Of a stretch of 64,000 nucleotides of DNA, positions 24,990 to 32,079 are shown piece after piece; the first letter of the stretch is position 1; the number at the start of each line of letters is the position of its first letter. The notes below the pieces were generated by a model. That model worked only from the letters and a program-made list of their open reading frames with translations. It ran no database searches and had not been told where the DNA came from. The translations under genes and the position numbers were made by a program. The stretch covers positions 124,001 through 188,000 of the forward strand of contig NZ_BAABLI010000015.1 in the NCBI RefSeq assembly GCF_039544265.1, read 5' to 3'. Origin of the DNA: Corallincola platygyrae. Its GTDB lineage: Bacteria > Pseudomonadota > Gammaproteobacteria > Enterobacterales > Neiellaceae.

Positions 24990-25922
24990 ATGGCTAATCT
25001 CAATATCAATAAACGTCGCCAGAAGAGTGTGACTAAGTACATTGTTTCACTCTCTATCATCAGTCTTATTATGGTCTTTCTCGGTGGCACTTGGGCTTGC
25101 ATGCGCTATCAGCAGGTTAAGAAGCAGGTCAATCAACTAAATAAAAACTTTCAGCAACTCCAGGGAGAGGTGGATGTACTCCGGACCCTTGAGCCTGGAG
25201 CGCGAAGCGAGAATCTGTTTTCTAATGCGGCGAACAATATGCGCTTGCAACCGGGGTGGGTTGTGAGAGTGCACAAGAATCCTGATTTTCGAAAAGCGGT
25301 TCCTGAGTTGAAAGGCTCGGATCTGGGCAGCTTCGTTATGGATGAGTCTCGCTTTCATTTAGCGCGTCATCGCTACAATCAAATTGAGCGGCCACCTGTT
25401 GGGGCATATCAGATGAACGGTGTGTATGCCAGTTTGACCAAAGGACGCCACCAATTTGTGCTTTCGTTCAATGTGAACCGACTTTCGATGCAACGAGCCA
25501 ATGAACCCAAGATCGCTACTCGCTGTTTTGCTTCGATGCGAGTAAATGGCAGAGAGCTGTTTTCTGACAGCGTAAACCTTTACCAGGGATTTCGTGATGA
25601 AGCGTTAATGAATGGCGAAGTTAGCTTGGACCAAGGGATGCACCCTATTTCCGCAGTTATTTTTTGTGATATTTCCGGATCTTTGCGTGGCGAAGATGTC
25701 GAAGTTGTATTCAAAAGCAGAGCGCCCGGTGATGCGACTGCACAAATAAGCCGAAACTCAGTGTTCCATGTTGCTCGCCCTCAACATGAGTTGGCCAGGC
25801 TAATGAAAATGATGGAGTCACAACTAGATGACTCTGTAGAACAAGAGCTTTCTCATAACCGCAATCAGCGCAGAGAAGTAACCAAAGACGTAATTCCAAC
25901 TTCATTGAAATCAGCGCTGTAA
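24990..25922 (+). CDS. membrane-anchored periplasmic protein of unknown function
   Basis: 310 residues from the ATG at 24990, which has AAAGGAG six bases upstream. A basic N-terminus (NINKRRQKSVTK) and one membrane segment (YIVSLSIISLIMVFLGGTWA) are followed by a short coiled coil (QVKKQVNQLNKNFQQLQ) and a beta-rich domain of about 170 residues with Cys in ATRCFASMRVNGREL and AVIFCDISGSLRGEDV. That domain resembles carbohydrate-binding or PA14-like sandwiches in style, but no family can be assigned. It is divergent from the PEP-CTERM operon and shares its regulatory region, so a joint role in surface or matrix biology is inferred. Confidence 0.75.
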   Translation: MANLNINKRRQKSVTKYIVSLSIISLIMVFLGGTWACMRYQQVKKQVNQLNKNFQQLQGEVDVLRTLEPGARSENLFSNAANNMRLQPGWVVRVHKNPDFRKAVPELKGSDLGSFVMDESRFHLARHRYNQIERPPVGAYQMNGVYASLTKGRHQFVLSFNVNRLSMQRANEPKIATRCFASMRVNGRELFSDSVNLYQGFRDEALMNGEVSLDQGMHPISAVIFCDISGSLRGEDVEVVFKSRAPGDATAQISRNSVFHVARPQHELARLMKMMESQLDDSVEQELSHNRNQRREVTKDVIPTSLKSAL

Positions 25923-25934
25923 GTCGGAGGGGTT

Positions 25935-26012
25935 ATGGTTGAGCAGTACCAGGCGTTTAGGATCGTGTTTTGGGTTGTGTTGATGTTGTCGGGAGTAGTC
26001 GTTTTTTCATGA
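25935..26012 (+). CDS. 25-residue transmembrane microprotein
   Basis: ATG at 25935 after GGAGG, reading MVEQYQAF, RIVFWVVLMLSGVVVFS, stop. One membrane helix fills most of the protein. It starts 12 bases behind the stop of the membrane-anchored protein and ahead of a terminator, so it is the last cistron of that transcript. It may help the larger protein fold or assemble. Confidence 0.6.
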   Translation: MVEQYQAFRIVFWVVLMLSGVVVFS

Positions 26013-26076
26013 ATCCCTTATCAACTCAGAATTACCGGATGCGATCTCCACCCGAAGCAGGGATGCGTTGCCGACC

Positions 26077-26107
26077 AAGAGGGCCCCACTGGGCCCTCTT
26101 TCTTTTT
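26077..26107 (+). terminator. intrinsic terminator after the microprotein
   Basis: Perfect 10-bp stem AAGAGGGCCC / GGGCCCTCTT with a CACT loop, then TCTTTTT. Confidence 0.9.
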
Positions 26108-26231
26108 GAGTTCCTTTTTTACATCGCTCCGTGAAGTCAATCGTCTTCTTAAATTAATAAAAAAATGTTAAGCACGACATCTGTTTTTAATGAGAGAATT
26201 GTACTTTGTTTGGGAAAATATAAATAAAACA

Positions 26232-26259
26232 TTGACAGTGAGATTTTATAAACTATTAT
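26232..26259 (+). promoter_or_regulatory. near-consensus sigma-70 promoter
   Basis: TTGACA (26232-26237), 16-base spacer, TATTAT (26254-26259). Expected start about 26266, driving the structured RNA ahead of rtcB. Confidence 0.7.
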
Positions 26260-26302
26260 TTCGCCTCAATTAGTTTAAATCAGATTAAAAGGAGTACTTG
26301 AA

Positions 26303-26332
26303 ATGACAGAGGTTAAATATATCAGCCGTTAA
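26303..26332 (+). CDS. nine-residue leader ORF
   Basis: MTEVKYISR, with AAAAGGAG eight bases before the ATG. The ribosome site edge and the A of the start codon lie inside the 5' arm of hairpin 1, so initiation and RNA folding compete. Too short to score by coding statistics; its good ribosome site is the main support. Confidence 0.4.
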   Translation: MTEVKYISR

Positions 26333-26404
26333 CAATGGCCTTTCAAGTACTAGAGCTTGCAAGGCCAATGAACAGGACTTGCAAGCCAGGACACGTCAAT
26401 ACGA

Positions 26405-26431
26405 ACCCTGGCCATAAAGCCGGGGTTTTTT
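26405..26431 (+). terminator. intrinsic terminator between leader RNA and rtcB
   Basis: ACCCTGGC / GCCGGGGT (one G-T pair), loop CATAAA, then T6. Confidence 0.85.
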
Positions 26432-26481
26432 GTACCCAAAATCCAGCGCGACTCTTGTTAAGTCCCAAAAATATAATGTTA

Positions 26482-26505
26482 TTCGCGATGTATAAATATC
26501 GCGAA
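26482..26505. promoter_or_regulatory. palindrome at the rtcB ribosome site
   Basis: TTCGCGAT-N8-ATCGCGAA, perfect 8-bp arms, ending where the rtcB ribosome site (AAGGGGA) begins and 10 bases before its ATG. Either an operator or a 5' UTR hairpin limiting translation. Confidence 0.5.
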
Positions 26506-26515
26506 GGGGATTTTT

Positions 26516-27718
26516 ATGCCTATTAAAAAGATATTAAATGGCAATGGGAAAGATGTGCCCGTAAAAATATATACGGACACAATAGACCATGGTGCAATTA
26601 ATCAATTAAAGAACATTGCCAAACTGCCAATTATTCACAGCCATATTGCTGCTATGCCTGATGTGCATATGGGCATTGGTGCAACTGTGGGGTCGGTGAT
26701 ACCTACGCTCAATGCAATTATTCCCGCTGCGGTGGGCGTAGACATTGGTTGCGGTATGAATGCGGTGCGGTTGTCGATAAAAGCATCGCAACTGCCGGAT
26801 CATTTAAAGCCGCTCCGAGAGGCGATTGAGCGCGCAGTTCCGGTGGGTGCCGGCGCGCATTCTCAAGTGTCGGCAAGAGCACAGGCCTGCAAACCGCTGG
26901 AAAAAGGACTGGCACAGCTGTTCGAACGACATCCGACGCTGCTGAAGATGCTGCGTCAGCCCCATGCGACCTGGGTGAAACAGATGGGCACCTTGGGTTC
27001 GGGCAATCACTTTATCGAGCTGTGTGTCGATGAATCAGATGACGTTTGGATCATGCTGCACTCAGGTAGCCGCGGTATTGGTAATGCCATTGGCCGTTAC
27101 TTTATTCAACAGGCTAAGCGCGATATGCAAGGGCATATGCAACACCTGCCTGATAAAGATCTGGCGTACTTTAGTGAAGGCTCACCTCATTTTAATGACT
27201 ATGTGGTGGCGGTGAACTGGGCACAGGAGTACGCCAGAGTGAACCGGCAGGAGATGATGGGTTTAGTGCTTCGTGCCATTGCCCCTCACTTGCCTGAGTT
27301 TGATGTCAGCCATGAAGCGATTAACTGTCATCATAATTATGTGCAGCAGGAGTTTCACTATGGCGAGCAGGTGTTTGTGACTCGCAAAGGGGCGATCTCT
27401 GCGCGACAGGATGAGTTGGGGATTATTCCGGGCTCAATGGGAACCCGCTCCTACATTGTTCGTGGTAAAGGCAGTGAGGAGAGTTTCTGCTCCTGCTCTC
27501 ATGGTGCGGGCAGGGTGATGAGCCGAGGTAAGGCCAAACAGCTGTTTAGCCGTAAAGATCTCGAAGAGCAAACCCGTGGTGTCGAATGCCGTAAAGACAA
27601 AGGCGTCTTGGATGAGATCCCGGGTGCGTATAAAGATATCGATCAGGTGATGGCACATCAAAATGATCTGGTAGAAGTGGTACATACACTCAAGCAGCTG
27701 GTGTGTGTCAAAGGGTAG
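26516..27718 (+). CDS. rtcB: RNA-splicing ligase RtcB
   Basis: 400 residues. Joins RNA 2',3'-cyclic phosphate or 3'-phosphate ends to 5'-OH ends through a guanylylated His, with GTP and Mn. Motifs in order: AAMPDVHMGIGATVGSV, GVDIGCGMNAVR, GTLGSGNHFIE, MLHSGSRGIGNAIG, INCHHNYV, FVTRKGAISA, IIPGSMGTRSY, and the guanylylation His in FCSCSHGAGRVMSRG. AAGGGGA precedes the ATG. No rtcA, rtcR, prfH, archease or Rsr gene lies nearby. A structured RNA unit is immediately upstream and a small basic protein downstream. Confidence 0.95.
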   Translation: MPIKKILNGNGKDVPVKIYTDTIDHGAINQLKNIAKLPIIHSHIAAMPDVHMGIGATVGSVIPTLNAIIPAAVGVDIGCGMNAVRLSIKASQLPDHLKPLREAIERAVPVGAGAHSQVSARAQACKPLEKGLAQLFERHPTLLKMLRQPHATWVKQMGTLGSGNHFIELCVDESDDVWIMLHSGSRGIGNAIGRYFIQQAKRDMQGHMQHLPDKDLAYFSEGSPHFNDYVVAVNWAQEYARVNRQEMMGLVLRAIAPHLPEFDVSHEAINCHHNYVQQEFHYGEQVFVTRKGAISARQDELGIIPGSMGTRSYIVRGKGSEESFCSCSHGAGRVMSRGKAKQLFSRKDLEEQTRGVECRKDKGVLDEIPGAYKDIDQVMAHQNDLVEVVHTLKQLVCVKG

Positions 27719-27773
27719 AGCAAACGATTTGTTGTTCTTACACATACCCATACCCAAAAGAAGGGAGGTAACG

Positions 27774-27974
27774 ATGAAAGTAAAACTCAGTAAACCACGC
27801 AACCTACATGCGTGTTCGCCACTGATGCGAAAAGGCGGTGCCCATGGCAGAAGTCAGAAGGCACAGCGGCAGGCGGACAAACAGGCGACCCAGTTGGATG
27901 CCTGGGAAGAGTATTTAATGATGGAACGAGAGGAGACCGGGGGCAGTGAGCCCCCGGCGCGTTTTTATCACTGA
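27774..27974 (+). CDS. small basic protein downstream of rtcB
   Basis: 66 residues from the ATG at 27774, preceded by GGGAGG. The first half is rich in Lys, Arg and Gln (KLSKPRNLHACSPLMRKGGA, then HGRSQKAQRQADKQ), which suits nucleic-acid binding. The second half is acidic (DAWEEYLMMEREETGG). It lies 55 bases after rtcB, and its last codons are inside the terminator hairpin. I recognise no family. Confidence 0.65.
   Translation: MKVKLSKPRNLHACSPLMRKGGAHGRSQKAQRQADKQATQLDAWEEYLMMEREETGGSEPPARFYH
27937..27967 (+). terminator. terminator overlapping the end of the small gene
   Basis: CCGGGGGC / GCCCCCGG, loop AGTGA, with TTTTT after four further bases; it covers the last codons of the small rtcB-linked gene. 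Confidence 0.7.
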
Positions 27975-27978
27975 CTCG

Positions 27979-29169
27979 TCATGGCTTGAGTGCAGCCATC
28001 GCTTCCATATCTACCTCGGCTTGATAGTCGACCCCTTCCAGCTCAAATCCATTGAGCGCCATAAAATCGTGTCTGTAGCCGTTAAAGTCGGTTAGCTGTT
28101 TGAAGTTCTCAGGTGTGATGGTTGGATAGATTTGGGCTATCTCGGCTTGCAGCGCGTCATCTAACTCCCAATCATCCAGCCTTAACTGTCTGTCTTCATC
28201 CAGTATTGCCGTTGCACCAGCCCCCTTGCTGGCAAACAGCCGGTAACACTGCTCAATGCAACCCTCGTGACTGCCTTTGGCTTTCATCTTCTTCATCAGT
28301 AGCGCCAGGTAAACTGACATCACCGGGATAAACACACTGGCTTTGGTAACCAGAGCTTTAGCGACAACAGGGTAAGCACTGCCTCCAATCGCCGTGTTGA
28401 GCTGCTCATTTAGGTGATTGGCTGTGGCGTGCAGATGTTCTTTTGCCACGCCAATGGTACCGAAGCGATAAACGGGTGCCGACAAGTCCGGCCCCAAATA
28501 ACTGAAGGCCAGGGTTTGTGCGCCGGGCGCCAGGGCATCGGCTTCAAGCAGGGCATCTATCCATTCCTGCCAACCCTCACCGCCCATCACCTTAGTAGTG
28601 TGAGTGGTTTCTTCACTGGTAGCTGTTGGGATCTTGGTCCACTCCAGTGCCGCGGTCTCGAGGTTAACCGTATAGCCCTCAACCGGTTCACCCGTGGTTT
28701 TAAGCACAGAACGGAAACTCTCACCGGTGGCGGCAATATCGCGACGACCCGTGGCCAGTGAGTAGATCACCATATCCACCTGACCGAACGCTTGCTTTAT
28801 CTGCTCGACAACCTGAGTTTGCAGCGTTGGCTGGAACGCATCGCCAATCACATTGATGGCTTTACGGCCCTCTTTCTCAGCCGCCTGTTTGAAGAAACAG
28901 TTGTTGTACCAGCCCGCGGAACCCACGCCTTTCTGGGAAGGCCCGCGTTCAAAAGAAACACCCAGCGTATCTGCGCCGCCTGCAAAGGTCAGTGCGACGC
29001 GAGCGGCGAGACCAAAGCCGGATGAAGCTCCCAGAATAAGCACGCGTTTGGGGGCGTTCAGTGCGCCCTGTGACTTCACATAGTCGATCTGCTTTTGCAG
29101 GGCCTGACGGCAGCCGATAGGGTGACAGCTGCGAGCGATATTGCCTGTCAGTTGCGGGGTGATGATCAT
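27979..29169 (-). CDS. fabV2: enoyl reductase FabV (copy 2, diverged)
   Basis: 396 residues from the ATG at 29169, where MIITPQLTGNIARSCHPIGC aligns with the standard FabV start; the frame is open to 29244 but the extra residues do not fit. Nucleotide loop GASSGFGLAARVA, and Tyr-X8-Lys in the segment from PVYRFGTIG to VAKEHL. Compared with copy 1, many surface residues differ (for example FERGPSQKG against FEKPGTVKR), so it is an old paralogue or a transferred gene. It may prefer CoA over ACP thioesters. It is divergent from ferritin across a putative Fur site. Confidence 0.94.
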   Translation of the reverse strand: MIITPQLTGNIARSCHPIGCRQALQKQIDYVKSQGALNAPKRVLILGASSGFGLAARVALTFAGGADTLGVSFERGPSQKGVGSAGWYNNCFFKQAAEKEGRKAINVIGDAFQPTLQTQVVEQIKQAFGQVDMVIYSLATGRRDIAATGESFRSVLKTTGEPVEGYTVNLETAALEWTKIPTATSEETTHTTKVMGGEGWQEWIDALLEADALAPGAQTLAFSYLGPDLSAPVYRFGTIGVAKEHLHATANHLNEQLNTAIGGSAYPVVAKALVTKASVFIPVMSVYLALLMKKMKAKGSHEGCIEQCYRLFASKGAGATAILDEDRQLRLDDWELDDALQAEIAQIYPTITPENFKQLTDFNGYRHDFMALNGFELEGVDYQAEVDMEAMAALKP

Positions 29170-29252
29170 AACGGGCTCCGAGCGTTGTGTTGCCTCAAGC
29201 ATATACAGTGAACATCTATCTGCGCAAAGGCAGTGCGTCACCAAAACGTAAT

Positions 29253-29271
29253 GCGAGCAATTATCATTATC
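29253..29271. promoter_or_regulatory. putative Fur box
   Basis: ATTATCATTATC matches the right half of the Fur consensus palindrome well; the left half is poor. Location between fabV2 and the ferritin gene fits iron control of ferritin. Confidence 0.4.
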
Positions 29272-29374
29272 AAGAGATTGAATTATAAGAAAATATTATT
29301 ACAACGCATTGATCTGAACGTAGATGCACCGGAGAATAACCGGATAGGCATACAAAAAAGCAGTGGAGTTGGTT

Positions 29375-29902
29375 GTGTTAGCAAAACCTATGGTCGAAAA
29401 GCTCAATGAGCAGATTAATCTCGAATTTTTCTCTTCAAATCTCTATTTGCAGATGAGTGCCTGGTGTGAAGACAAAGGCTTTGAAGGCGCCGCTGAGTTC
29501 CTGAAAGAGCATGCAAATGAAGAGATGGAGCATATGAACCGTCTTTTCACTTATGTCAGTGAAACCGGTGCCATGCCTATCCTCGGCGGCATCGATGCGC
29601 CGCCACACGAGTTCGAGTCACTCAAAGATCTGTTTGAAAAGATCTATGAGCATGAGTGTCTGGTGACTCGCGCTATCAATGAACTGGCACATGTGGCATT
29701 CACCAGTTCTGACTACAGTACCTTTAATTTCCTGCAGTGGTACGTGGCTGAGCAGCACGAAGAGGAAAAGCTGTTTAAAGGCATTCTGGATAAAATCGAG
29801 CTGTTGGATAATGATCGCAAGCTACTGTTCTTTATAGATAAAGACCTACAGGCGATGGCGCGTGGTGGCAAGCCAGGCTCGATTATGGAGCCGGGTGCTT
29901 AG
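29375..29902 (+). CDS. ftnA: non-haem ferritin FtnA
   Basis: 175 residues starting with GTG at 29375, six bases after GGAG; an in-frame GTG at 29363 lacks a ribosome site. The ferritin four-helix bundle is clear: LNEQINLEFFSSNLYLQMSA, EHANEEMEHMNRLFTY, and LQWYVAEQHEEEKLFKGI carry the ferroxidase-centre Glu and His residues. It stores iron as a 24-subunit shell in the cytoplasm. A terminator follows. Confidence 0.95.
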   Translation: MLAKPMVEKLNEQINLEFFSSNLYLQMSAWCEDKGFEGAAEFLKEHANEEMEHMNRLFTYVSETGAMPILGGIDAPPHEFESLKDLFEKIYEHECLVTRAINELAHVAFTSSDYSTFNFLQWYVAEQHEEEKLFKGILDKIELLDNDRKLLFFIDKDLQAMARGGKPGSIMEPGA

Positions 29903-29926
29903 GCATCGAGATTTGTAAGACAATTG

Positions 29927-29953
29927 AAAAAGGAGCCGAAAGGCTCCTTTTTT
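29927..29953 (+). terminator. intrinsic terminator after ftnA, probably bidirectional
   Basis: AAAAAGGAGCC / GGCTCCTTTTTT, loop GAAA. A-run and T-run on both sides allow use by the convergent protease gene. The same stem recurs at 45631-45658. Confidence 0.9.
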
Positions 29954-29971
29954 GTTTTTGTTGAAGTGCGT

Positions 29972-31594
29972 TTACTTTATCTTGCGGCGAGTGAGCGCTA
30001 GCCCAAGTAGTGCCAGTAGGCTAACCAGTCCTGTTGAACCACCTGCATCAACATCATCCCCTTCGTCCCAAAAAGCAGCTGCTTGGTAGCTGCAGCGCAA
30101 TTGAGCTTGCTCGGCCGGGGCCGCTAATAGGGTGAAGTCTGTGAGTGTTACTGATGATGGCGTTGCTAACTGATAAGGGTCTTTAAAATGGAATTTGAGG
30201 GTGTGTTCACCTTCGGGGATTGTTATCTGCATCGATTCGCCAACGCAGTTGCCACTTAAGTTTGTAATAATATTTCCATCCATGAATACGCTGAGTTGGG
30301 TATAGCCACTGGCCCCTGTTAAAACCGCAGAATAGCTGAGTGTTGCCGGGCCTGTCAGGGTTCCGCGAAGGTAACTATCGTAAGAGCTGTCGTTAGAATG
30401 CTCAATACCTGCCGCTATTGCGGTCCAGTTGTCTATATTGCCGACGGTCCAGTTTTGAAATGCGGGCTCCCAGCTTTCAATGCCTGGCACCGCGCTTGCG
30501 GCGTAAACCAAAAGATCGATATAGTAATTTCGGGCCTCATCTCCATGGCTTGCTCTCACAATAAGATCGTCATGATCATGATGATATGCAGGGCGCTCCA
30601 CTGTCAGTAAAATTGAGCAGCTTGCTGAAGGCGTCAGTACGGTGCAATCATGGCTTACAAGTCCAAAAGCGCTATTAGTATCAGCCGATTGCAGGCGGAC
30701 CTCTTCAATTGTCACCTCTTCATCGGAGTGGTTGGTAATCACCTGAGTGTGCTCTATCTGATCTGTTGCTTGGTCCAGAAACCAGGTCTGGTCGTCCCCT
30801 ACATCCAATACTGGCTTGTAAACAAGGTCTGCCTTCACCTGCTCTATCCAGTCGAGATAATCCCCTAAGCGGGTGAATATGCCCATGTAGTTGTAGCCAT
30901 GGGATACCAGCGCAGCGTAGTGATATTGTCCATCTATAAAAACAAACGCAGGTGTGCCGCTATCGCCCGGCGCAGGTCCCCTAAATTGCTCGCCTCCGCA
31001 CAAGTAATTGCTGGCATTGAATCCGCTTGGTGCAGTGACCTGTGCAACGTCATTGCAGGTTGTTTCGTCGGCTATCTCAATGTCAGCACCCTGCAGTTGG
31101 TAAGCGGGTGTATAGCTTTCGTAACTGGTCGAGCCCAATCCTAAAATCTGTAGCCTTTCACCGGGCTGAATTTGCGCATCCAATTGTTCGGTGATAACCG
31201 CTACTGAAGGCAGTTCTTTTTTGCTGAAGGTGTTGCTGAGCCTGTACAAGGCCAAATCTGCGATGTAAAGCCGCTCATCATAATCTGGGTGGATGATGGA
31301 TTCGAAAAGTTTGAAGCAGTTGTTTTCGCCGGCACTTCCTGAGCCGCCTATACAGGCGACCGATTCATCTGCTGGCGCTAGGTCGACGCAGTGGGCTGCA
31401 GTGAGTACCAAACCATCACCGATATAGGCGCCGCCACAACGGTGGTCAGATAAGCCATTGTCTGTTATTTGGCGTAGGCTGACTGTAAAGGGCCAGTCTT
31501 GATCGCTAACGGTTTCTCCGCCGACAACGGCGATGGCAGGTTGGCTTAAAAATACGAGCAGTGCGGTACTGAAAAGCGAGAGAAATTTTTTCAT
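29972..31594 (-). CDS. trypsin-like serine protease with GlyGly-CTERM tail (VesB-like)
   Basis: 540 residues from the ATG at 31594 (AAGGAT upstream; frame open to 31612). Signal peptide FLSLFSTALLVFLSQPAIA, then a mature start VVGGETVSDQDWPFTV typical of trypsin activation. The triad is His in LTAAHCV, Asp in ADLALYRL and Ser in PGDSGTPAF. A beta-sandwich region of about 250 residues follows. The C-terminus AGGSTGLVSLLALLGLALTR plus RKIK is a GlyGly-CTERM signal, processed by rhombosortase after type II secretion in Vibrio and Shewanella. A protease attached to or released from the cell surface is expected. Confidence 0.9.
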   Translation of the reverse strand: MKKFLSLFSTALLVFLSQPAIAVVGGETVSDQDWPFTVSLRQITDNGLSDHRCGGAYIGDGLVLTAAHCVDLAPADESVACIGGSGSAGENNCFKLFESIIHPDYDERLYIADLALYRLSNTFSKKELPSVAVITEQLDAQIQPGERLQILGLGSTSYESYTPAYQLQGADIEIADETTCNDVAQVTAPSGFNASNYLCGGEQFRGPAPGDSGTPAFVFIDGQYHYAALVSHGYNYMGIFTRLGDYLDWIEQVKADLVYKPVLDVGDDQTWFLDQATDQIEHTQVITNHSDEEVTIEEVRLQSADTNSAFGLVSHDCTVLTPSASCSILLTVERPAYHHDHDDLIVRASHGDEARNYYIDLLVYAASAVPGIESWEPAFQNWTVGNIDNWTAIAAGIEHSNDSSYDSYLRGTLTGPATLSYSAVLTGASGYTQLSVFMDGNIITNLSGNCVGESMQITIPEGEHTLKFHFKDPYQLATPSSVTLTDFTLLAAPAEQAQLRCSYQAAAFWDEGDDVDAGGSTGLVSLLALLGLALTRRKIK

Positions 31595-31706
31595 AACATC
31601 CTTGGTTATCAATCCATTAGGTATTGATGGGATGCTAAAGCAAACAATAAACCCCTGACTATGCCAGGGTCTTTATTTTGTGCAGAGAATCACTTAGCCA
31701 CGCAGG

Positions 31707-32027
31707 TCACAGACGTTTCAGTGTATATACAAAACCGAGTTGTTCGGTTTTCATTGCTCGCTCGGAAAGTTCCAGCACGGTGATCTGGAAGTACCCGAGA
31801 TCGATAATATTGTTTTCAAGGGTATAGGGATCTGCAGGCATGGGTTTGTTATCCAGCCAAACGATCCATTGGCAATCTTTGAATTCCCAAAGATCGTTGC
31901 GAGGCTCTCCCTTCTGGCCGTTGATTGCGGTGATCACCCACTTGCCTTGAAGTGCTGATTTATCAATAGCCTGACAGCAAAAAGGCAACAGTAATAGGCT
32001 GAATATCCACAACGTCCTTATTATCAT
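31707..32027 (-). CDS. small secreted protein, lipocalin-like in style
   Basis: 106 residues from the ATG at 32027 (AAAGGGA upstream; frame open to 32042). Signal peptide LWIFSLLLLPFCCQAID. The mature 85 residues start LQGKWVITAINGQKG and continue in short beta strands (WEFKDCQWIVWLDNK, LGYFQITVLELSE), a pattern seen in small lipocalin-like stress proteins. No family can be named. It lies 52 bases beyond the end of the kinase-FHA operon and could be its last gene. Confidence 0.7.
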   Translation of the reverse strand: MIIRTLWIFSLLLLPFCCQAIDKSALQGKWVITAINGQKGEPRNDLWEFKDCQWIVWLDNKPMPADPYTLENNIIDLGYFQITVLELSERAMKTEQLGFVYTLKRL

Positions 32028-32079
32028 TATTGTCCCTTTCATGTTGTGGGCACATCTTCCTGCTTTGGCCCGTTGTTGT

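Larger units (their letters stand above)
26266..26431 (+). ncRNA. structured RNA upstream of rtcB (leader/attenuator or small RNA)
   Basis: A complete small transcription unit of about 165 bases: promoter at 26232-26259, then a ribosome site and nine-codon frame, hairpin 1 (AGTACTTGAAA 26293-26303 with TTTCAAGTACT 26341-26351, both perfect) enclosing GTTAA/TTAAC, hairpin 2 (GCTTGCAAG 26355-26363 with CTTGCAAGC 26378-26386), and a terminator at 26405-26431. CCAGG (26386-26390) can also pair with CCTGG (26407-26411), which would break the terminator stem, so a switch is possible. rtcB begins 85 bases past the terminator. Confidence 0.6.

Noticed and set aside
26232..26431. Y RNA-like (YrlA) RNA or tRNA next to rtcB
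   Set aside because: No cloverleaf or T-loop sequence could be traced, and no Ro/Rsr gene is near.
26335..26526. 63-codon frame before rtcB
   Set aside because: It runs through two hairpins and a terminator and overlaps the rtcB start; there is no ribosome site.
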